NCBI GenBank assembly: GCA_036365515.1
Contig: CM070876.1
Span: forward strand, 124,368,810-124,432,809
DNA length: 64,000 bases
Direction of reading: 5' to 3'
Source of the DNA: Torymus aiolomorphi
Taxonomy: Eukaryota; Arthropoda; Insecta; Hymenoptera; Torymidae
Shown: in pieces, positions 9,725 through 19,024 of the stretch
Numbering within the stretch: position 1 is the first letter of the stretch
How the letters are laid out: every line of letters begins with the position of its first letter
The notes under the pieces: generated by a model
Databases searched by the model: none
What the model saw: the letters and a program-made list of their open reading frames with translations, nothing else
Told to the model about the DNA's origin: nothing
Made by a program: the position numbers and the translations under genes

Positions 9725-10557
9725 TTAATTCCCGGAGAGTGTTTCGTCCATCAAGGAGCGGGGGTTCGCGCTTCCAAAATTTTGTTTCTCGAAAACAACG
9801 AGTGCTACGCCACTTGCGAGAAAAAAATTTTGAAAGCTCACGAGCTCTTCAAAACCACAGCCATCACCCGGAATATTTACCCCAGCGGCGTCCACGAGAC
9901 TTTCCGCGCGCTCTTTTTGCAATTTTCGACGCCCGTCGCGAATCTCATGCCATTCTGCGCGCACCTCATCGCAAGGCTGCGACTTGAGAGCCATGTATAC
10001 CCTTCCGACCGCAAGCGCACGTGGTAAACATAAATTATCGGCATTGTTAATAACAACGATTGAGCGCTTTCGCAAATCGCTCAACTTTAAGACACCACCC
10101 GCACCTACGGGCATTACTACATAGCACACCTGTAACTCGAGTCCCTCTCCGATACCCAAAATTTCGTTACTCTGACTTATGGAACTTATTACATTCCATA
10201 AATCAGCGTAATTAAAGTTCGCAACAGGCCTGAACGACAGCCCGCCCGTACCACGTGAAAATCGCTCATTGCAAATTGTAATCCCGATTAATGTATGTCC
10301 TGGAACGCGTGTCGTTATATAATCGTGCATGTCCCTAATCGCGGCCTCTACCCATAATACGGGATTGATATCTGCGCGTGGCTCTATAATTGAAAATCTT
10401 ACTCTATGGCCCTGCACTCCGAAGCGTCGCAGGTACTGCTGTCCCTCAACCACAGCAGTGAAGCGCACGCCGGGGGGCCGTATGCTGTCGTAGTCTTCGG
10501 CATCATAAACGTCCTCACTGCCACCACAGCCTACCTGCACGGGTGAGCGAACCTCAG
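9725..10557 (-). pseudogene. DNA polymerase B, N-terminal segment separated by frameshift and stop
   Basis: This frame encodes the N-terminal region that precedes the exonuclease in adintovirus/Maverick polymerases, with the motif 'VVINNADNLCLPRALAVGRV' and later 'RKLQKERAESLVDAAGV'. It ends at 9725. The homologous sequence continues one frame away from about 9730 and is then stopped by TAG at 9587-9585, so the polymerase is broken twice between its N-terminal and catalytic parts. There is no ATG at its start: the frame opens directly after a good 3' splice site (pyrimidine-rich tract and CAG, 10560-10558), which suggests an upstream exon. Confidence 0.7.
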
Positions 10558-10649
10558 CTGTAACAAAACAAATGATGCCTTTTATTAAAATATATTAAAA
10601 TAGATTAATGGTTTTACGGTGAGGGATTTACTTTAAGGTTCTGCGATAC

Positions 10650-10859
10650 CCGCAAAGCTTTCTAATACTCTATTCACCAAATCCCGCAGATTGCTTTCTG
10701 TATACAAAGGCGAGGATTTGTCTTTGGCTTGGTCGCGAAACCATCGCTGGAGCCGTGCTTGGCGATTGTCTGATACCCGTTCGTATACCTCCCGCAAACG
10801 AGCAAGCTCGGGGAGCGATGCCAGAATCTGCGTTAAAGACCGATCGCGACTTCGCACAA
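10650..10859 (-). CDS. Candidate internal exon upstream of the polymerase
   Basis: This is a predicted exon between an acceptor TAG (10862-10860) and a donor GTATCG (10649-10644). Spliced to the acceptor at 10558, it joins the polymerase N-terminal frame without a break, through a 92-base intron. The encoded segment is charged and helical-looking ('LTQILASLPELARLREVYER', 'RQARLQRWFRDQAKD'). If the donor is not used, the frame stops at 10633 with TAA. I do not recognise the domain. Confidence rests on matching splice phases on both sides. Confidence 0.4.
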
Positions 10860-10926
10860 CTACGCACGGAAAAATATTTTTAAAAAGGGCACATATTTTA
10901 AAATATAAGAATAAATATTTACTTAC

Positions 10927-11243
10927 ATTCGTTGACCACACGGTCGAGGCGCTCGCGTGTGTTGTACCCTGGGGCCGATTGGTTGGCGGTGGCACACAGC
11001 ACACCCAGTATGTGCCGTCTTTCTCTGCGCGCACTCTCAGCACTGGTGGAATGGTCGTCAGCCTCTACACCAGGTGGTTGACTTGCCAGAAGCCGAAAGT
11101 CCTCATCGATGAGAGGTAGACGATAGTACGCAGCAAGATACTCGACTATGGCTTCTTCTTGAAGCTCGATCTCGTTCGCTACTTCTCGCGCTTCCCTTAA
11201 AGCCTCCTCCTCCTCCTCCCCCCTCCTCCTCCTCCTCCTCCTC
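10927..11243 (-). CDS. Candidate upstream exon with acidic start
   Basis: An open minus-strand segment lies between an acceptor CAG (11246-11244) preceded by AT-rich DNA and a consensus donor GTAAGT (10926-10921). The 67-base intron to 10859 keeps the frame. The start is a purine tract coding for Arg, Gly and Glu runs, followed by 'ALREAREVANEIELQEEAIV' and a segment rich in charged residues. No domain is recognised. Its own 5' end must lie in another exon further right, which I did not find. It could be part of a host or viral gene now fused in frame to the viral polymerase. Confidence 0.4.
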
Positions 11244-11512
11244 CTGTAATTTGTAATTTGTGTAATATCATATTTACAAAAAAAACTTTTGTGTAATGTA
11301 TGTGCTATATAAATTTTGTAATATGGTAAATTTCAATGCATAAAAAGAGTAATGTTCTAGCTGATTCTGGTCCCTGGTAATATTAGCTCGTCTAGTTAAT
11401 TTCTAAGTTTAGTCAAGGTGTAAGAACTCGTTTCAGGATATCTGTTGTATTAAAATACATCATTATGTATTTCGCAGACTTCTAGCCAGTGAGACTTGAC
11501 TATTTAACCCAT
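11244..11512. other. AT-rich intergenic DNA
   Basis: Nothing coding is seen on either strand. It probably includes the intron upstream of the candidate exon. Confidence 0.5.
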
Positions 11513-12060
11513 TAAATCCTGAGCCGAATCTAGGCTAGATAGCATCAAACTATTGGATTGGTGGCATAGCCGAAAAAAAAGTACCCGTGTTTTTTCTTTT
11601 ATCATTTGCAATTGTATATAAAAAATTATTTAAACAAATGTATACAAAATTTGTAATTTTGAAAAACTAAAAATGGCAATCGGTTCTACGGGAAACAACA
11701 TGACGAAAATCTTAGTGACGTGTTTTTGTCAGAATTCAAATTGTTAGTGTAAAAATGTTATAAACAAATGTATCCTCATACAGACAGCTGATTTCGTCAA
11801 ATCCTGAGCCGAATCTAGGCTAGATAGCATCAAACGAACTATTGGATTGGTAGCATAGCCGAAAAAAAAGTACCCGTGTTTATTCTTTTATCATTTGCAA
11901 TTGTTTATAAAATATTATTTAGACAAATAGATAAAAAATTTGTAATTTTGAAAAACTAAAAGCGGTAATTGATGCTACGAAAAAAAGCATGAAGAAAACC
12001 TTAGTGACGTTTTTCTGTCAGACTTCAAATTGTTAGTGTAAAATGGTATAAAGAAATACA
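11513..12060 (+). repeat. Two-unit direct tandem repeat of about 285 bp
   Basis: Two copies begin with 'AAATCCTGAGCCGAATCTAG' (about 11516 and 11799). Both then share the 'TTGGATTGG...CATAGCCG' block, an A-run, a GTACCCGTG box and a final 'TTCAAATTGTTAGTGTAAAA'. The copies differ at scattered positions and by small indels. They have no coding potential. Confidence 0.8.
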
Positions 12061-12211
12061 AATTGAGGAAATCTAAATTTGAACACTGTTGTAGTTGGAA
12101 GATTTAAAACCGCGCATAGTGTACTTATGTATACCGCATGTATTTAAGATAAATAATTTACTCGATCGATCACTTCGAACCACTTTATAGTTGATTTGGA
12201 AATTCAACTCC

Positions 12212-12246
12212 GACGTTTCGACAGTTTTTTTTACTGTCTTCATCAG
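12212..12246 (-). ncRNA. Hammerhead-ribozyme-like motif of a Penelope-like element end
   Basis: The minus strand reads CTGATGA, a stem (GACAGT/ACTGTC with an A-rich loop), GAAAC, then GTC. This is the hammerhead core: box CUGANGA, helix II, GAAA and an NUH cleavage triplet. Helices I and III are very short, as known for hammerheads in Penelope-like elements. No coding part of a Penelope-like element is seen next to it, so this is probably an orphan end. Confidence 0.6.
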
Positions 12247-12485
12247 GGCTACATGAAGTAACAATAAAGTTGTATAAATAATAAAAAAATAAATTATATA
12301 TTAAGACGGTGCAAAATTGATTAACTGACCTTTAAAAAAATTGTGAGAATTACATAGTAACTCTGGCGTTACTTCGTCAATATATAACCGTTATGGCTGT
12401 ACAGCTCATTGAAAATGTCATTAGCTAACTAAAAACATATGGAAATTAAGAACGTTAATGTGTAAATCAAATAATCAAAAAATGA

Positions 12486-14567
12486 AAATTAGGACAAAAC
12501 GCAATTCTTACCATTACTCTCCGCATCGGGCACATCGTGACTAAGCGAGAACGGCGAAAATTGCGCTTTATATACTGTTTCGGAGAAATTAAATTGACCC
12601 CCTCTACATATCTGTGTAGACGTTGTTACGAGCATGTTTTAGAATTGGTGATTAGCACTGACAATGAATTTTTAACGGATGATAATTTTATCGACAACGG
12701 AATCGATAGAGATGAAGATTTTTTGCCAAATACTCCAGAACGCGTGGAAGAATTTAATAATAAAATAAGTACATTTTTCTCAGGATGTGTATCGCCTCTT
12801 GAGAGGAAAAATCTTATACGTGAAAAATCAATTGAAAATTTCGTAAAAAAGAAAACGAAAAATATACTTTCAACTTTGTCTAATGCCCTCGATGTGAAGT
12901 TGAATAATGTTTATGACATTTCTATAAAAGCAAACGAATCAACTGCATGCCGTTGTACAGAATGGGTACAAAATGTTGGTTTAGCCTTGCAAAAGTGTTC
13001 TACGGTATCAGAAAAAGTAAAAATTCTGACTTTGCTACCCTCATCCTTAACGAAAAATGAAATTTTTTCTTTATTTCCAGGCATAACATTGTACATGATA
13101 GAAAGAGCGAAAAGTCTTGCACAAGAAAAGGGAGTTTATTCAGAACCAGAAGCGTACACAGGCCATCCAATTGACGAAAGGACCGAACAAATTGTTATGG
13201 AATATTATATAAATGACGATTTTAATTGTTCAAGACAGAGTCCTAATAAGAGTGACGTTATTACCGTTAAAATAAATGATAAAAAAGAGAAGAAAGTTAA
13301 ACGTTTTCTTACTCAAAGTCTGAAAGCAACGTATAAAGCATTCAAAAATGATTATCCGGAATTAAAAATTGGTAAATCGAAGTTTTATAGTTTGCGACCA
13401 AAATATGTTTTACTTAGCCCCATCAAAGAAGTTTGTCTCTGTATCTATTGCGCAAATTATGATTTATTTCTTACGAGCTTGATTAATTTCAGAGGGAGTA
13501 ACATTACAGAGTTGGATGAACTTCGGTCAGAAATAATAAATGCAACCAAGTGTTCTGAGCCATCTGATTTATGTTATTTGCAGGAATGTAAAATTTGTCC
13601 AGACAGTAACGGAATCACGTTTCATGTTCTAAAACTGCAAGATGTAGAAAGCACAGAAGAAATTACGTATGCTTTGTGGGAAGATGGTAACTTGATTAAA
13701 AAAACAGTGCCAATTTCTGCTTTTAAAGAGGAACTTTCGGTTTGGACCATGAAGATTAGTACTCACAGGTATGTAAAAAATATACAACGCAAAGCTATAA
13801 AAGCAGAAAGAGAAAATGCTAAAAGAGACCCACATCATTTAGTTCTTCAAATAGACTTCGCTGAAAACTGGGCTGTAATTCATAATAAAGCTGTTCAAGG
13901 AAATGATTGGGTTAATGATCAAATTTCTATTTTCACAGCAGTATATCAAGGGGATTCGACACAAAGTTTCGCACTCATAAGTGATGACCGAGAACATGAT
14001 TCAGCGTATGCTTTGCTAGCAATAGAAAACATTATAATCTACTTGAAAGACAATCGTCGTGATTCAATAAAAAAAATTACCATTGTATCAGATGGCGCCG
14101 CTAGCCACTTTAAAAATCGGTTTCAATTATATGAATTAAAACGAGCATCATTTGATATAAAATGGTTGTTCTCTGCTACTGGGCACGGCAAAGGAGCTGT
14201 AGATGGTGTGGGTGGACTTATAAAGCATTATGCTACTTCGCATAATCTTCGAGGTCCCCGTGAAAAATCCATTCAAAATGCTAATGATTTTGTAGAGCAC
14301 GTTCAAAAATATACAGATGCAATTAAAATAATACATTTACAACACGTTGACGTAGAAGAGTTTAGAAAAGTAAAAAATGTTGATTGGCTTGCTACTCCTA
14401 AGTATCCTGGAATTCAAAAAACTCATTTATGGATTCAAGAAACGTGCAATGATAAAGTACATTGTTTAACAGCAAAGACCCCTGATTGTCCCCTTACTGA
14501 AGTAAGAACAATGAAGCAGAAAAAGAAAGGTAGATATAAAAATAAAAAATCTAAAAGACAAAAATAA
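12486..14567 (+). CDS. Transposase-like protein, family not assigned
   Basis: A long open frame of about 690 codons is interrupted nowhere from 12486 to the TAA at 14565. No ATG occurs near the N-terminus (the first possible non-ATG start is GTG at 12537), so an upstream exon or an N-terminal truncation is likely. The N-terminus has a Cys pair in 'YLCRRCYEH' and a later Cys cluster 'VCLCIYC'. The C-terminal half has 'LVLQIDFAENW' (about residue 440), 'TIVSDGAASHFKNRFQ' (about 520) and 'GHGKGAVDGVGG' (about 548). This is a pattern I know from uncharacterised, probably RNase H-fold transposase-like proteins of invertebrates. The tail is Lys-rich. Flanking inverted repeats were not found. Confidence 0.6.
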   Translation, partial: KLGQNAILTITLRIGHIVTKRERRKLRFIYCFGEIKLTPSTYLCRRCYEHVLELVISTDNEFLTDDNFIDNGIDRDEDFLPNTPERVEEFNNKISTFFSGCVSPLERKNLIREKSIENFVKKKTKNILSTLSNALDVKLNNVYDISIKANESTACRCTEWVQNVGLALQKCSTVSEKVKILTLLPSSLTKNEIFSLFPGITLYMIERAKSLAQEKGVYSEPEAYTGHPIDERTEQIVMEYYINDDFNCSRQSPNKSDVITVKINDKKEKKVKRFLTQSLKATYKAFKNDYPELKIGKSKFYSLRPKYVLLSPIKEVCLCIYCANYDLFLTSLINFRGSNITELDELRSEIINATKCSEPSDLCYLQECKICPDSNGITFHVLKLQDVESTEEITYALWEDGNLIKKTVPISAFKEELSVWTMKISTHRYVKNIQRKAIKAERENAKRDPHHLVLQIDFAENWAVIHNKAVQGNDWVNDQISIFTAVYQGDSTQSFALISDDREHDSAYALLAIENIIIYLKDNRRDSIKKITIVSDGAASHFKNRFQLYELKRASFDIKWLFSATGHGKGAVDGVGGLIKHYATSHNLRGPREKSIQNANDFVEHVQKYTDAIKIIHLQHVDVEEFRKVKNVDWLATPKYPGIQKTHLWIQETCNDKVHCLTAKTPDCPLTEVRTMKQKKKGRYKNKKSKRQK

Positions 14568-15464
14568 ATACAACAGATACTATGTGTACTTGTATATTGC
14601 TTACGCACAAAGATAAAAACCTTTATATTGACTGTTATACCATTGAATATATGTAAGGGTTAAGCGTGAAAAATTTGTTTGTGTATTATCTCATTAATGA
14701 TCGCTATTCCTAGGCACGGGTCGGGAATTTCACAAATACGTCTAGATAGGTATTTAGGTCCTCTATCAGGACAAAAAAAATTGAGCAAAAAAAAAATGGC
14801 GTTTTTGAGAAAAATGCACTTTTCTAAAAAGTGCATTTTTCAGTAAAAAGTACATAACTCGTGCATTTTTTATCTTTTTTTTAAATAACATAAAGAACGT
14901 GAAAGAGGGCTCAAACCTTAGTGAAATTATGTGTTACACGCTAAAAAGCTTAAAAAACTGGTGAAGCAGTAGCGGTTTGAAAATTACATTGAAAAAATTT
15001 TTTTCTAAGTAAGGTTTTTCTCGGAATTTTTTGCCATTGCTGAACGCATGAAATTTTGATGCAACAAAAAAATAAAAATATACGGGTCAAATAATTTTTG
15101 GAGAAGAACATGAATACTTTAATTCCAAAATGATCGGTGACATAGGCATACGCGGTCCACCTGATTTGAAATGGATTCGGCCATAAGGTTTTTCTGAGCA
15201 TTTCGGTCGTGCCTATTATGTGAAAACGATGTGATATTCGTTTTAGAGAATTATTGATTAAGAAGTTATGTACTTAATATTGATAAAAAATATTTTCATA
15301 TTTTATAATACTCTTTCTATTCATTAATTAATAAATCTCTGAATAATTGGTGTATTATTATAGTATCTACGCAAAATATGATCAGCACCCCGTCTATTTC
15401 AATTAAATTAATTATGAAACTGAATTAAATTTCAATTAAATGGAAATTTTTATTATTGTATTTT
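14568..15464. other. AT-rich intergenic DNA with one perfect hairpin
   Basis: No gene is seen. A perfect 14-bp inverted repeat with a 3-base loop lies at 14810-14840, with arms AAAAATGCACTTTT and the complement. Confidence 0.6.
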
Positions 15465-15469
15465 CGAAT

Positions 15470-15660
15470 TGTACATTTCTGTACATCCTTGTATAATTCT
15501 GTGCATTTTTTTATATTCCTGTATATTTCTGTACTTTTCTGTACTTTTCCGTAATTTTGTCCGAAAAACGGACAAAATTTACAGTAATTTACAGAAAAAT
15601 ACAAAAAATTATAGAAATTCGAAGAAATGTACAGAGATTTACGGAAAAATACAGTTTTTA
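15470..15660. repeat. Palindromic low-complexity element (foldback, MITE-like)
   Basis: The centre is a perfect 11-bp inverted repeat, AATTTTGTCCG (15553-15563) and CGGACAAAATT (15569-15579), with an AAAAA loop. To the left are repeats of 'TTTCTGTAC', and to the right their complements 'TTTACAGAAA', so the whole 190 bp folds on itself imperfectly. Confidence 0.65.
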
Positions 15661-16009
15661 CTTCCGCCAGGGGTAACAGACCATAACAGCTATATTTCAG
15701 AACATATAACACTACTATGACCCATTAACGCCTGAAATAACAAATTTTCGTGCGCAAGTTCAATCTTACAATTCAAATAGAAAAACGGGGTCATTTTTTT
15801 CTCAAAATCATATATAAGAGGTTCTCGAGGGTGCTCTTTCAGAATCTGGCATTGGTATTGCATAGAAACTTCAAAAACCTTATTTTTTGTAGGTTCTTTC
15901 AATAAATCGTGATTTTTTTCGTGAATTTTTTTTTTAAACTCAATTATTTTATGCTAGCCGATTTTAAATTACCATATAATCAATAGTAATCGTGTTAATA
16001 GGTAAACAG
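15661..16009. other. Intergenic DNA, nothing recognised
   Basis: AT-rich; no open frame of note and no repeat recognised. Confidence 0.5.
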
Positions 16010-16290
16010 GGTGGGTTCTGGAACACTTCCTGGACTTCCAGGTGTTCCAGAACCCCTCCCTCCCTGGGTTTTGGGAAGGTTGAGAATTGCAGGAGATGAG
16101 TTAACTCAAGTGGGCCAAAACACCTACAGGGTTTCTGGATAATCTAGAGTTGTAGGAGTCTAGTTAACTCAAGTGTTCCAGAATTTCACGGGGCTAGTTA
16201 ATCCAGGTGACCCAGAACCCTCACAGAATTTCTGGAGACCTATGGTCTAGTATTGTATGGCCCAGAATCCTCACAGTGTTGCATTGGTCG
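16010..16290 (+). repeat. Degenerate tandem repeats, 50-60 bp
   Basis: The phrase 'AGTTAACTCAAGTG' followed by a 'CCAGAA' or 'CCAAAA' box and 'TTTCTGGA' recurs at least four times with changes. A short palindrome 'CTGGAACACTTCCTGG' starts the block. Confidence 0.6.
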
Positions 16291-16483
16291 AGCACCGGTA
16301 GCCTGCGGTTAGCGGCCAGCTGCGAGCGGTCGGTGGCCAGCTGTAGCACTGCGAGCGGCATGAGGTCGGGGACCTGCTGTGGCGCTGCGAGCGGCATGCA
16401 TTTGTATTATTTTTATTATTAGTTTTGTTATGTATTTTACGAGTATGCAAATATCTTGAATACTTTTATATTTAAAAAAAAAT

Positions 16484-16556
16484 TAGCTGACTCTAGGACT
16501 TGAACTAAAGATCTTGCTGTTGTTGTCCAAGAGTGCTAACCACAAGGCTACGGCCT
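16484..16556 (-). tRNA. tRNA-like sequence, probable pseudogene or SINE head
   Basis: Read on the minus strand, an A-box-like 'TAGCCTTGTGGTTAGCA' is followed 35-40 bases later by a B-box-like 'AGTTCAAGTCC' in a T-arm-like hairpin, then a run of T (polymerase III terminator-like). The acceptor stem does not pair well and the anticodon is unclear, so a functional tRNA is unlikely. Confidence 0.4.
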
Positions 16557-16825
16557 AGTTAGAAATACTGCACTATTAATGGTACAATAGAGCGTTCGAT
16601 TGTGAAGTAAGCGTCGCTCTCATGCGTTCTGTTGTAAAGAAAACCTCACAGACAGTGGCGCTGGAAACGTCTCGACTGCTATCGCTCTCATATGTGTAGG
16701 TCTTGACTTTTGGGACCACCCCTTAATCGTTCGCGCGCGAATGCCATTGTTTTTCTGACACGCGTGAGAGCACGCTGATCACGTTTTTGTTTAAAGTTTG
16801 AAGTTAAAGTTTCAAAAGTTTTAAG
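16557..16825. other. Upstream region of the two-exon gene candidate
   Basis: No coding sequence is seen. It may hold the promoter of the gene starting at 16826; no clear TATA box was found. Confidence 0.4.
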
Positions 16826-17375
16826 ATGTCTAATCACGATAATGAGTATGTATTACATTTCTTTTTAAATAATTTATTATACTTATAATTAAAAAGCAAG
16901 CGTTAGAGAAGGTTCGAAAATGTATGAAAACGTAGAGAAATCTTTAAATTCATTAAACTACTTTTTCGAATGTTTTCCAAGGCTTGTTTTTTGCCATACT
17001 AATAATAAAAAGAACACAATTAATTAACATTATTACTTCGATATTCATTTCAGGAAATTGATAGTACCACCATGGCCAATGTGCCATAAGGTGGCACATA
17101 TAATTTATGAAGGAATCGTAGAATACGACAATATTGACGTCTTCCTAGACAAAATACTTCATACATATAAAAATGATGTCCCCAGCAACAAATATCTGAA
17201 TGCCGGAGCACGAGTTTGTATAGAAAGGCGTCGCTTCATTGTGAAAATTTATGCAGTACAGGATTATTACAAGAAAGTCGAATTCTATGAATTCTTGAGA
17301 AAGTTGATGTCGGTAAACGTAAGTGCGGCGAATCAAATTTTATTAAATGTCCTCAATAATTTAAATAATATTTAA
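16826..17375 (+). CDS. Two-exon small protein of 112 residues, unknown function
   Basis: Exon 1 (16826-16845) begins ATGTCTAATCACG and ends at a GTATGT donor. Exon 2 starts at 17054 after 'TTCATTTCAG'. Splicing out the 208-base intron restores one frame of 112 codons to the TAA at 17375. The second exon on its own has no ATG at its start, which supports splicing. The product starts MSNHDNE, has 'VPPWPMCHKVAHIIYEG', and is rich in Tyr, Asn and charged residues ('RRRFIVKIYAVQDYYKK'). No domain is recognised. An AATAAA signal follows about 20 bases after the stop. It could be a small host gene or a remnant. Confidence 0.5.
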
Positions 17376-18076
17376 TAGTTGTAGTTTCTTTTTCAAATAA
17401 ATTTTTTTATATTTTTATACTAATTCATATGTTTTTCTTTCAAACCTATAATTATCCTAATCCTATAACCAGTAAATCGCCTTACTATTTATTTGAATAT
17501 TCTCCCTAGTCCTTTATATGAATATTTTTATAGTTCTATATCATTAGTTTTATCATTCTAAAGCTTGTTATACTATAATTATGCATTATTAATAAAAATT
17601 TAAGCCTAATAGCTAACATTCTAGATTTCTCAATTTTCAGACAGAGGGTTCTAGGTGATTTTGTGAAAACCTTTTGCTAGAATATATCCGAGTAGCTCAT
17701 TCTCTTTATTAATGTAAGAGTATACCATGAAACCAAATTTCAGCTTGATATTTTGAATACAGCCAGAGCTGTGACACTTACAATGGGAGCACCAGGAATG
17801 CGGGTCCTGGATTCGGTTCAAACTGTAGGAGCCACTTCTTTATGACAAATAATGAGACACGTGCCTCAGGGTTTTCCGTCCGTGTTACAATGTCGCAAAA
17901 AAGGTGAAGTTAGCGCGATGAATGTTCCAGTTTTGATCTACGCCTGCACGTAATAACCGCGGAAGTGGGAACTCGTAAAAATAGCTAATCGGACTGATTC
18001 TAACGCAATCAATACTCGAGAATATGATTAAGCGGCAAGCGACAGCAGCAGTGCATAGTTATAGAGAAAGAGAAAG
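17376..18076. other. AT-rich intergenic DNA
   Basis: No gene, repeat or RNA is recognised. Confidence 0.5.
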
Positions 18077-18828
18077 TGACACCCAGTTGTGTTGTTACTT
18101 ACTTTGCGGGAGTAGTTGATCGGCTCGTTCCCTCAGTTGGCTGCGCAGCGGTACCAGGATCCAAGCGCAGCGGGAAATGCAAATGGCAGAAGGATAGGAT
18201 TGGGTAGAAATAAGTGGTACTTCAGAAATGCAATTAGTTGGTATTCATTAATTGCATATAGTTACTTTACACTATTAAAAGCTGATTGTAGTCGAGAAAT
18301 AATAACAAGAATTACCCGCGAGACTACAATCAGAGAAGCTTAATCAAATTAATTCTGCTTAGAAATTATTCTAAGTCAGAATGTACAAATTTAGGTGAAT
18401 TATTCTAAGTTCCGAAATATAATTCTAATAAATGTCGGTCAAGGGCTTCGTCTTGTGCAATAGAGAAAAAGAAGAAAGCTTCTGCCCCGAGTAGGAGCGC
18501 CCGGTCGCTTTTATACCCGCGCTTGAATTCGGCGGATAGGTAAAAGGGAGGAATTTTAGGGAAAATCGATGTTATGGGGCGGCGAGGTTGGGGAGAATAG
18601 ACTCATTAGCGTAATAGGAAAAGGTGCGCCGTAAGTTGGGGTCGAGCGCACCCGCTCGGAGGTTGTTGCTCTACTTTTGGAAACAGTTACCTGGCGGCCA
18701 ACTGCCGACGGTAACCTACCGCCTAACAGTGATATGCCCGCATATGGTAACAAGGAAAAGCATGGGTAAGGAAGGTAGGTAGGTGAGGTATTTAACATAC
18801 CGATGGAGTCGCCGTGCTCGACGTGTCA
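18077..18828 (-). repeat. LTR (3' LTR) of a gypsy-like element
   Basis: On the minus strand the segment begins TGACAC and ends GTGTCA, giving 6-bp inverted termini. It is preceded by a purine tract TTAGGGGGGGGCG (18840-18829) of polypurine type. A TATAAAA box lies at 18515-18509 and an ATGCAAAT octamer near 18180. No matching second LTR was found in the window, so this is the 3' LTR of a truncated element. Confidence 0.6.
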
Positions 18829-19024
18829 CGCCCCCCCTAAAGACCTGTGCTGTGGGGCAGCGCCAATATCTCCCCCTCCCCAGTAACATGCCCGGGTGAA
18901 GACTGACAATGAGTCTATTATTTTTTTGACTCTGCCCATCCCGCACCACTCAGCCTTGTTTTTCTTTTTTTTCTTTTTAAAAGTACGCACTCGTTAGCAC
19001 TCTCATACCCACACATCACTATCA

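Noticed and set aside
12537..12539. GTG as start codon of the 676-codon protein
   Set aside because: Non-ATG start is unlikely in a eukaryote and the frame stays open upstream to 12486.
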